Source: Echinarachnius parma
Taxonomy: Eukaryota; Echinodermata; Echinoidea; Clypeasteroida; Echinarachniidae
Direction: 5' to 3'
Assembly (NCBI GenBank): GCA_037951105.1
Contig: JBAMJV010004300.1
Location: forward strand, 186,001 to 250,000
Length of the DNA: 64,000 bases
The notes beneath the pieces are model-generated. The model was given only the letters and a program-made list of their open reading frames with translations, did not search any database and was not told the origin of the DNA. Numbering within the stretch: position 1 is the stretch's first letter; the number at the start of each line of letters is the position of its first letter. Position numbers and translations under genes: made by a program. This document shows, one piece after another, positions 24,301 to 34,204 of the stretch.

Positions 24301-26259
24301 CATTATGATGACGCCATGAGTTAATTGAGGGTCAAATGAGACATGAAATCATATCTCCGACTCATAATCTATCCAAATATGAAAAAAAACTTGGGAGTTC
24401 CCATCCATTCTGAAGAGTTACAATGAATTTTGTATAGGCATGTTTTTGCCCATATATGCTATGTATTACAAGAGCTCGCGCGCACGGACATGTTTCTTGA
24501 ACGGAAGCTCATTGCGTTTTTACTAGTCAGAAAAAGGTGAACAAGGTATCAAAATGCTTGGAAAGATGGGCTAAATATGATAACAGAGAAAATTCGGCGA
24601 TTCTATGTTGCAAAATGCCAGTACGCGCGAAAACGCGCGCGCATGCGCGTGTGCGCGTTTTTTCGTAAAATGCTTAAAATGGCCTAAAACGTATCCAAAA
24701 TGAATTTGCGACGATTTTGAACATTTTAAAATTTTGCGCGCGCGCTGACGCGCGCACGTACGCATGCGCGCGCGTTTTTTGACCTGAAATTGACCGGACG
24801 GATATTGACCTTGATCATGATAAATATGAATGAGAAACAACTTTTCGTTATGAAGATATGATCATGAGAAGATATTCAGAAAATTTTACAAAATGGCGCC
24901 TAGATGACGTCATCAGTCAAGGTCAGGGTTCAAAACCTTATTTTGCTTTGTCCATATGCCTATATATATGTGTGCCAAATTTCAAGGCACTTGATTGAGC
25001 CATTTTCAAGTTATCTTGCTAACAAAAAAGTGATTGGAAATAAGAAAAATAAAGAATAACTAGAATTGTAATACTTGTTTAGAACAAGTATAGGTGGGCT
25101 GGTCGAACTAAAATTAAAGACATAATCAAGGGCTCATTTGAGATAGCTTATTGTCTCAGCTACAACATACTCGAAGTTCAGCGTAAACGAAGCTAAAACG
25201 AAGAAGATATTGGTCGCTAAAGACGGGAATGTAGAATCCAGTTTTGAAAAAAAGTCATGTCCCATAGAGAATACACGCAAAATGTGAAAAAATGACATGC
25301 CTCCTTAAATCGCAAAAATACGCCATGATGCCTTTGTCAAAATGAAAAATCGTGATCATCACATTTGTAGAGAATTGTCTCAGATAGAACATATCAAAAT
25401 TTGGAAGAAAATCGATCAATATTTCCAGAGATACAATAAATTTTCCAAAAATATGCTGACGTCATAATATGCAAATTGAAATTTTGAGTTCGGAGGCCAT
25501 TATGATGACGCCATGAGTTAATTGAGGGTCAAATGAGACATGAAATCATATCTCCGACTCATAATCTATCCAAATATGAAAAAAAAACTTGGGAGTTCCC
25601 ATCCATTCTGAAGAGTTACAATGAATTTTGTATAGGCATGTTTTTGCCCATATATGCTATGTATTACAAGAGCTCGCGCGCACGGACATGTTTCTTGAAC
25701 GGAAGCTCATTGCGTTTTTACTAGTCAGAAAAAGGTGAACAAGGTATCAAAATGCTTGGAAAGATGGGCTAAATATGATAACAGAGAAAATTCGGCGATT
25801 CTATGTTGCAAAATGCCAGTACGCGCGAAAACGCGCGAAAACGCGCGCGCATGCGCGTGTGCGCGTTTTTTCGTAAAATGCTTAAAATGGCCTAAAACGT
25901 ATCCAAAATGAATTTGCGACGATTTTGAACATTTTAAAATTTTGCGCGCGCGCTGACGCGCGCACGTACGCATGCGCGCGCGTTTCTTGACCTGAAATTG
26001 ACCGGACGGATATTGACCTTGATCATGATAAATATGAATGAGAAACAACTTTTCGTTATGAAGATATGATCATGAGAAGATATTCAGAAAATTTTACAAA
26101 ATGGCGCCTAGATGACGTCATCAGTCAAGGTCAGGGTTCAAAACCTTATTTTGCTTTGTCCATATGCCTATATATATGTGTGCCAAATTTCAAGGCACTT
26201 GATTGAGCCATTTTCAAGTTATCTTGCTAACAAAAAAGTGATTGGAAATAAGAAAAATA

Positions 26260-26283
<24 letters not shown>

Positions 26284-26293
<10 letters not shown>

Positions 26294-26466
26294 GGCAATT
26301 CTAACGAAATTATGAGGTGGTCTGTATGATGTACAGCCCACCTAATAAAGGCAATTCTAACGAAATTATGAGGTGGTCTGTATGATGTACAGCCCACCTA
26401 ATAAATAAATAAAGGCAATTCTAACGAAATTATGAGGTGGTCTGTATGATGTACAGCCCACCTAAT
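26284..26466 (+). repeat. Three tandem copies of the unit end motif
   Basis: The ~55-bp motif AAGGCAATTCTAACGAAATT...GTACAGCCCACCTA occurs three times in a row between units 7 and 8, separated by AATA-type spacers. Single or double copies lie at 20766-20823, 22537-22660 and 30097-30148. Its GGTGG..GTACAGCCCACC part can fold into a hairpin. Confidence 0.85.
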
Positions 26467-29400
26467 AATAATAACTAGAATTGTAATACTTGTTTAGAAC
26501 AAGTATAGGTGGGCTGGTCGAACTAAAATTAAAGACATAATCAAGGGCTCATTTGAGATAGCTTATTGTCTCAGCTACAACATACTCGAAGTTCAGCGTA
26601 AACGAAGCTAAAACGAAGAAGATATTGGTCGCGAAAGACGGGAATGTAGAATCCAGTTTTGAAAAAAAGTCATGTCCCATAGAGAATACACGCAAAATGT
26701 TAAAAAATGACATGCCTCCTTAAATCGCAAAAATACGCCATGATGCCTTTGTCAAAATGAAAAATCGTGATCATCACATTTGTAGAGAATTGTCTCAGCT
26801 AGAACATATCAAAATTTGGAAGAAAATCGATCAACATTTACAGAGATACAATCAATTTTCCAAAAATATGCTGACGTCATAATATGCAAATTGAAATTTT
26901 GAGTTCGGAGGCCATTATGATGACGCCATGAGTTAATTGAGGGTCAAATGAGACATGAAATCATATCTCCGACTCATAATCTATCCAAATATGAAAAAAA
27001 ACTTGGGAGTTCCCATCCATTCTGAAGAGTTACAATGAATTTTGTATAGGCATGTTTTTGCCCATATATGCTATGTATTACAAGAGCTCGCGCGCACGGA
27101 CATGTTTCTTGAACGGAAGCTCATTGCGTTTTTACTAGTCAGAAAATGGTGAACAAGGTATCAAAATGCTTGGAAAGATGGGCTAAATATGATAACAGAG
27201 AAAATTCGGCGATTCTATGTTGCAAAATGCCAGTACGCGCGAAAACGCGCGCGCATGCGCGTGTGCGCGTTTTTTCGTAAAATGCTTAAAATGGCCTAAA
27301 ACGTATCCAAAATGAATTTGCGACGATTTTGAACATTTTAAAATTTTGCGCGCGCGCTGACGCGCGCACGTACGCATGCGCGCGCGTTTTTTGACCTGAA
27401 ATTGACCGGACGGATTTTGACCTTGATCATGATAAATATGAATGAGAAACAACTTTTCGTTATGAAGATATGATCATGAGAAGATATTCAGAAAATTTTA
27501 CAAAATGGCGCCTAGATGACGTCATCAGTCAAGGTCAGGGTTCAAAACCTTATTTTGCTTTGTCCATATGCCTATATATATGTGTGCCAAATTTCAAGGC
27601 ACTTGATTGAGCCATTTTCAAGTTATCGTGGTAACAAAAAAGTGATTGGAAATAAGAAAAATAAAGAATAATAATAACTAGAATTGTAATACTTGTTTAG
27701 AACAAGTATAGGTGGGCTGGTCGAACTAAAATTAAAGACATAATCAAGGGCTCATTTGAGATAGCTTATTGTCTCAGCTACAACATACTCGAAGTTCAGC
27801 GTAAACGAAGCTAAAACGAAGAAGATATTGGTCGCGAAAGACGGGAATGTAGAATCCAGTTTTGAAAAAAAGTCATGTCCCATAGAGAATACACGCAAAA
27901 TGTTTAAAAAATGACATGGCTCCTTAAATCGCAAAAATACGCCATGATGCCTTTGTCAAAATGAAAAATCGTGGTTATTACATTTGTAGAAAATTGTCTG
28001 AGCTAGAACATATCAAAATTTGGAAGAAAATCGATCAACATTTACAGAGATACAATCAATTTTCCAAAAATATGCTGACGTCATAATATGCAAATTGAAA
28101 TTTTGAGTTCGGAGGCCATTATGATGACGCCATGAGTTAATTGAGGGTCAAATGAGACATGAAATCATATCTCCGACTCATAATCTATCCAAATATGAAA
28201 AAAAAACTTGGGAGTTCCCATCCATTCTGAAGAGTTACAATGAATTTTGTATAGGCATGTTTTTGCCCATATATGCTATGTATTACAAGAGCTCGCGCGC
28301 ACGGACATGTTTCTTGAACGGAAGCTCATTGCGTTTTTACTAGTCAGAAAAAGGTGAACAAGGTATCAAAATGCTTGGAAAGATGGGCTAAATATGATAA
28401 CAGAGAAAATTCGGCGATTCTATGTTGCAAAATGCCAGTACGCGCGAAAACGCGCGCGCATGCGCGTGTGCGCGTTTTTTCGTAAAATGCTTAAAATGGC
28501 CTAAAACGTATCCAAAATGAATTTGCGACGATTTTGAACATTTTAAAATTTTGCGCGCGCGCTGACGCGCGCACGTACGCATGCGCGCGCGTTTTTTGAC
28601 CTGAAATTGACCGGACGGATATTGACCTTGATCATGATAAATATGAATGAGAAACAACTTTTCGTTATGAAGATATGATCATGAGAAGATATTCAGAAAA
28701 TTTTACAAAATGGCGCCTAGATGACGTCATCAGTCAAGGTCAGGGTTCAAAACCTTATTTTGCTTTGTCCATATGCCTATATATATGTGTGCCAAATTTC
28801 AAGGCACTTGATTGAGCCATTTTCAAGTTATCTTGGTAACAAAAAAGTGATTGGAAATAAGAAAAATAAAGAATAACTAGAATTGTAATACTTGTTTAGA
28901 ACAAGTATAGGTGGGCTGGTCGAACTAAAATTAAAGACATAATCAAGGGCTCATTTGAGATAGCTTATTGTCTCAGGTACAACATACTCGAAGCTCAGCG
29001 AAAACAAAACTAAAACGACGGAGATATTGCTCGCGAAAGACGGGAATGTAGAATCCAGTTTTGAAAAAAAATCATGTCCCATAGAGAATACACGCAAAAT
29101 GTGAAAAAATGACATACCTCCTTAATTCGCAAAAATACGCCATGATGCCTTTGTCAAAATGAAAAATCGTGATCATCACATTCGTAGAGAATTGTCTCAG
29201 ATAGAACATATCAAAATTTGGAAGAAAATCGATCAATATTTACAGAGATACAATAAATTTTCCAAAAATATGCTGACGTCATAATATGCAAATTGAAATT
29301 TTGAGTTCGGAGGCCATTATGATGACGCCATGAGTTAATTGAGGGTCAAATGAGACATGAAATCATATCTCCGACTCATAATCTATCCAAATATGAAAAA

Positions 29401-31376
29401 AAACTTGGGAGTTCCCATCCATTCTGAAGAGTTACAATGAATGTTGTATAGGCATGTTTTTGCCCATATATGCTATGTATTACAAGAGCTCGCGCGCACG
29501 GACATGTTTCTTGAACGGAAGCTCATTGCGTTTTTACTAGTCAGAAAAAGGTGAACAAGGTATCAAAATGCTTGGAAAGATGGGCTAAATATGATAACAG
29601 AGAAAATTCGGCGATTCTATGTTGCAAAATGCCAGTACGCGCGAAAACGCGCGCGCATGCGCGTGTGCGCGTTTTTTCGTAAAATGCTTAAAATGGCCTA
29701 AAACGTATCCAAAATGAATTTGCGACGATTTTGAACATTTTAAAATTTTGCGCGCGCGCTGACGCGCGCACGTACGCATGCGCGCGCGTTTTTTGACCTG
29801 AAATTGACCGGACGGATATTGACCTTGATCATGATAAATATGAATGAGAAACAACTTTTCGTTATGAAGATATGATCATGAGAAGATATTCAGAAAATTT
29901 TACAAAATGGCGCCTAGATGACGTCATCAGTCAAGGTCAGGGTTCAAAACCTTATTTTGCTTTGTCCATATGCCTATATATATGTGTGCCAAATTTCAAG
30001 GCACTTGATTGAGCCATTTTCAAGTTATCTTGGTAACAAAAAAGTGATTGGAAATAAGAAAAATAAAGAATAATAATAATAATAAATAAATAAATAAAGG
30101 CAATTCTAACGAAATTATGAGGTGGTCTGTATGATGTACAGCCCACCTAATAATAATAAAGAAACTAGAATTGTAATACTTGTTTAGAACAAGTATAGGT
30201 GGGCTGGTCGAACTAAAATTAAAGACATAATCAAGGGCTCATTTGAGATAGCTTATTGTCTCAGCTACAACATACTCGAAGTTCAGCGTAAACGAAGCTA
30301 AAACGAAGAAGATATTGGTCGCGAAAGACGGGAATGTAGAATCCAGTTTTGAAAAAAAGTCATGTCCCATAGAGAATACACGCAAAATGTGAAAAAATGA
30401 CATACCTCCTTAAATCGCAAAAATACGCCATGATGCCTTTGTCAAAATGAAAAATCGTGATCATTCCATTTGTAGAGAATTGTCTCAGATAGAACATATC
30501 AAAATTTGGAAGAAAATCGATCAATATTTACAGAGATACAATAAATTTTCCAAAAATATGCTGACGTCATAATATGCAAATTGAAATTTTGAGTTCGGAG
30601 GCCATTATGATGACGCCATGAGTTAATTGAGGGTCAAATGAGACATGAAATCATATCTCCGACTCATAATCTATCCAAATATGAAAAAAAACTTGGGAGT
30701 TCCCATCCATTCTGAAGAGTTACAATGAATTTTGTATAGGCATGTTTTTGCCCATATATGCTATGTATTACAAGAGCTCGCGCGCACGGACATGTTTCTT
30801 GAACGGAAGCTCATTGCGTTTTTACTAGTCAGAAAAAGGTGAACAAGGTATCAAAATGCTTGGAAAGATGGGCTAAATATGATAACAGAGAAAATTCGGC
30901 GATTCTATGTTGCAAAATGCCAGTACGCGCGAAAAGGCGCGCGCATGCGCGTGTGCGCGTTTTTTTGTAAAATGCTTAAAATGGCCTAAAACGTATCCAA
31001 AATGAATTTGCGACGATTTTGAACATTTTAAAATTTTGAGCGCGCGCTGACGCGCGCACGTACGCATGCGCGCGCGTTTTTTGACCTGAAATTGACCGGA
31101 CGGATATTGACCTTGATCATGATAAATATGAATAAGAAACAACTTTTCGTTATGAAGATATGATCATGAGAAGATATTCAGAAAATTTTACAAAATGGCG
31201 CCTAGATGACGTCATCAGTCAAGGTCAGGGTTCAAAACCTTATTTTGCTTTGTCCATATGCCTATATATATGTGTGCCAAATTTCAAGGCACTTGATTGA
31301 GCCATTTTCAAGTTATCTTGGTAACAAAAAAGTGATTGGAAATAAGAAAAATAAAGAATAATAATAATAAATAAAT

Positions 31377-31667
31377 AAATAAAGGCAATTCTAACGAAAT
31401 TATGAGGTGGTCTGTATGATGTACAGCCCACCTAATAAAGGCAATTCTAACGAAATTATGAGGTGGTCTGTATGATGTACAGCCCACCTAATAATAATAA
31501 AGGCAATTCTAACGAAATTATGAGGTGGTCTGTATGATGTACAGCCCACCTAATAAATAAAGGCAATTCTAACGAAATTATGAGGTGGTCTGTATGATGT
31601 ACAGCCCACCTAATAAAGGCAATTCTAACGAAATTATGAGGTGGTCTGTATGATGTACAGCCCACCT
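31377..31667 (+). repeat. Five tandem copies of the unit end motif
   Basis: The largest run of the ~55-bp end motif closes the array. The copies are almost identical and differ mainly in the length of the AATAA spacer. Confidence 0.85.
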
Positions 31668-31825
31668 AAAAAGAACACCCACACAAAAGCATGCCCTGCA
31701 TACCTCCATCCAATAGTTTAGACAGTGCTTTTCTTCTGACATAGCAACAGCTATTGTTACTGAAGTTGTGTGAGTTGGTATTCTATTCAACCGTGTGATG
31801 CTATTGTGATTAGCCTAATCACAAG

Positions 31826-32043
31826 CTGACCAGTGATTGACAAATGATGTCACTGCAGGTCAACAATATAATTTGCTCTGGACGGTTTTTTAGGAGGTGG
31901 GGCTTAGCAACATGAAGACAAATAAATGATAAAATGTTTAAAAATATACAAAACATATTTGGGTCAAACCGTTTACAAATATTGAATGTGTACACTAATA
32001 CAGATGAACAGAGGTCAACATGCATTTGGGTTGCAGGGCCCCT
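31826..32043 (-). repeat. Right inverted arm of the TTAA element
   Basis: Reverse-complement partner of 18105-18332, ending GGGTTGCAGGGCCCCT next to TTAA. A hairpin TGTGATTAG-CCTAATCACA lies at its inner edge. Confidence 0.8.
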
Positions 32044-32047
32044 TTAA

Positions 32048-32735
32048 TGGACTTCCTGTACTGATGTGAAGTTATTTGGTTGGTATCCCAGTTGATGTCT
32101 GGCAAATTCATATCCCCTCCGATCCATACTGCTGTGCTGGGATTGTGGGAACATATGTCTATGATGCTTTGGTTGAGGTTGTCCATGTAGGCTTGGTTGC
32201 TGCTAGGTGGCCGGTAAGCAGAAGCAAATATGATCTCATGCTTTCCATTGATGACCTTTGCCGCTACAAGTTCCGCTTCACCTCCTACTTGGATTTCATT
32301 TCCTGACGACATGAGTAATGTGCCAAAAAGACTGGAAGAAGGATTAGGTAATCCACATTTGCAACATTCCCAGGGTATTTCAGATCTCCCAAGAAGAGAC
32401 AGGAAGGATGCGCTGATGCCGACACAGTCTGCATGGTGCCACGTGTTGCAGGTCTCACACAGAATGCTGGCCTTTGCACCTCTATAGTCAGTGCATGCTC
32501 TTCCACATTCCCCACATGGGAATTTTGGTTGTCTTGGACCAGGGTTGGTTTCCACATCTCCACTTATCAAGGGAGTGTGGTTTGATGAGACAATAAACGA
32601 TGCTATGTAAAATATTGTCACGCATAAATGTATCATAATTATGAACTCTTGAGGAATGTGCGCTGACTGCTGTATGAATGCACAATCATATCCACAGAGA
32701 CAACATGTGGGACTGAGAGAAAAGTCAGAAAACAA
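32048..32735 (-). pseudogene. LINE N-terminal part: 2A peptide, PHD-like finger, partial endonuclease
   Basis: Minus-strand reading from 32735. Residues about 31-50 are hydrophobic. Residues 59-67 read GDVETNPGP, the ribosome-skipping 2A motif. A C4-H-C3-like finger follows (CGECGRAC, CETCNTWHHADC, CCKCG). Then come EIQVGGEAEL, SAYRPP, GGDMNLPDINWD and QYRKSI, which belong to the second half of an APE endonuclease. The usual first half of that domain is absent between the finger and EIQVGG, which points to an internal deletion. Confidence 0.8.
32535..32558 (-). other. 2A ribosome-skipping motif DVETNPGP
   Basis: Minus strand codes D-V-E-T-N-P-G-P, a full match to the DxExNPGP consensus, preceded by LISG. 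2A sequences are known near the N-terminus of some L2/CR1-group LINEs from sea urchins and lancelets, where they separate a leader peptide from the main protein. Confidence 0.85.
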
Positions 32736-33740
32736 AAACTACTAAGTATTTTGAAGTATCCAGAAGGAAAAATATCCCCACACAAATTACAGTCAAATGG
32801 TAATTGTAATCCAACAAAATTAATATCAGGAATCAATTCAACTTGAATGATCCACCAAAGAAATATGCACTAGGCATTCTAACACTCCAAGTGCATTTGT
32901 ACACTGACTAATGTTGAGTATACATGTACATGCATATAAACTGCAAAGTCATATGTGTACATGAAAATCCATGTGTGGGACTGGTGTCTGAGTTCACCAT
33001 CCAGAAAGCCAGAGTATGGAGGTTCCAAAATCATAACATCATGAACAAAAACACAATTTGCACTTTGTTCCAAATAAAAAGTATTTCAAAAAGATAAATT
33101 TTAGCTTCAACTTGGGAGACAGAACAGGTGCATGCACACACGCACACACATTACAATCAGTTGACGGATGGGGATGAATGTAACACGCACACAAAAAATC
33201 AGATCGAACAGCCCTGTAATTTGGATTCTACGAATGAAAAACGAATGCGTCCCTCCATCAAACTATATATCGGTCAATAAAGGAGTTTTACCGATTTAGC
33301 ATAATATTACAACAATATTGTACTTATTCTTGTAAAGGTATTGTGAAGCCGACATTTTGTAAAGGTATGTCACGGAAAAAGATAAAACAAATGAAGAATA
33401 TATAATTACATGTAGTCAGTTTAAGCGAGGTTTGGTTATTTTGATTAGTAATCGCTTACCCATTGTTATTTGTGCGCGGGTCACGTAGCTAGCGCGGGTC
33501 ACATAGGGGTCACGCATAGCGCTGTGGCAATCCGTGGAATCCGTGAGCGAACTTTCTCGACGGGTGAATACACGCATAATGCACAATTAACCGTTGGACG
33601 ATGGTTTATTAGATTTAGGTCTATAACTCCACGAAAAAGACATTTCAAGCCCTTATTTTTTCAGGTATGCTATTAAATGACATTTTATTTCATATCAGAC
33701 AATTACCTCGCAACTTTTGAAATTTGGCTTGCAAAAGAGG
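32736..33740. other. Spacer upstream of the LINE and of the main gene
   Basis: May contain the LINE 5' untranslated region near 32.74 kb. The rest has no recognised coding or repeat content. A CG-richer part at 33470-33600 could belong to a promoter, but no clear core element is visible. Confidence 0.35.
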
Positions 33741-34014
33741 GACTGTCCCTTTAAATAGTTGTTGATGCATCATTTCAACAAAACATCACATGCCTAATTT
33801 TTTATGAAAAAATGGTTGAAACCAAAGCTTTTTTAGAGAGCGCCCTTTCGTTTTTTAATGGCTCTTTTTGAATGATAACAGGCTTTTTACATAGTCGTTT
33901 GTTTTCTATACCTTTCGAGCATGGTGGAGTTATAACTATTAGTTTGTAATGCTATTGTGCAGGTTTTGGTTACTAAAGCTCAGCCTTACCAAAACTGTAC
34001 CCCTTTAACCTCCA
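33741..34014. mobile_element. Partial MITE, right half of the TTAA family
   Basis: Matches 54790-55067 (ATAGTTGTTGATG, GAGAGCGCCCTTT, GCATGGTGGAGTTATAACTA, CCAAAACTGTACCCCTTTAA). The left half is missing. Confidence 0.6.
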
Positions 34015-34179
34015 TTGTTAGCATTTCGTGTAATAATTATCTATTTTCAAATATGGAATTACTAATAACTAACGATGTAAATACATGTAAAAGAAAAGAA
34101 GACAAGAAAAGAAACTGGTGGTCGAAATGTTAATTCAAATTACTTCTCATCACACATTTCAGCAATTTCTTCAGCAACC

Positions 34180-34204
34180 ATGGCAAGCAGAGGGCAGCCA
34201 ACAG
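34180..34204 (+). CDS. Exon 1, start exon (MASRGQPT)
   Basis: ATG in the context AACCATGG is followed by eight codons and the donor ACAG/GTAAGA, leaving one base (phase 1). This matches the acceptor phase of the first death-fold exon. The ATG at 34956 is the alternative start, but it lies just before that exon's acceptor. Prediction only. Confidence 0.55.

Larger units (their letters stand above)
18355..31667 (+). repeat. Array of eleven ~1.2-kb tandem units
   Basis: Units start at ACTAGAATTGTAATACTTGT: 18355, 19564, 20824, 21564, 22665, 23862, 25059, 26474, 27677, 28875 and 30164. Each ends in an AT-rich tail (AATAAAGAATAATAA) with zero to five copies of a ~55-bp end motif containing GTACAGCCCACCTA. 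Units are nearly identical. The third (about 740 bp) and fourth have internal deletions. Every full unit has a CpG-rich alternating GC tract. A minus-strand open frame of 89 codons recurs in ten units, but it runs through this GC tract and looks non-coding. Confidence 0.9.
18101..32047. mobile_element. TTAA-flanked inverted-repeat element carrying a satellite array
   Basis: TTAA at 18101-18104 and 32044-32047 flanks AGGGGCCCTGCAACCC at the left and its reverse complement at the right. The inverted arms extend about 220 bp. The insertion point is inside the LINE ORF and its removal leaves a single TTAA and an uninterrupted frame. TTAA targeting is typical of piggyBac-type transposition, but no transposase is present, so this is a non-autonomous element later enlarged by the tandem array it carries. 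Confidence 0.8.
15610..32735 (-). mobile_element. 2A-bearing LINE of the L2/CR1 group, split by a 13.9-kb insertion
   Basis: Minus-strand LINE in two pieces: N-terminal coding part 32735-32048 and reverse-transcriptase part 18100-15756. The halves join in frame once the TTAA-flanked insert (18105-32043) is set aside: the protein reads RKS-INESFLHTLAIMGLEQ across the junction. It carries a 2A-like peptide, a PHD-like finger, the second half of an APE-type endonuclease and an RT domain. A CTTCTT-type microsatellite near 15618-15635 may mark the 3' end. The first half of the endonuclease is missing and the RT ORF has a frameshift, so the copy is dead. Confidence 0.8.

Noticed and set aside
19067-31142. 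Ten copies of an 89-codon minus-strand open frame
   Set aside because: They are near-identical because the units are recent duplicates. The frame runs through alternating GC tracts, has no recognisable domain, and shows no sign of coding constraint.
18355-31667. CRISPR-like repeat array
   Set aside because: Units are 1.2 kb, there are no short repeats with unique spacers, and the DNA is from an animal.
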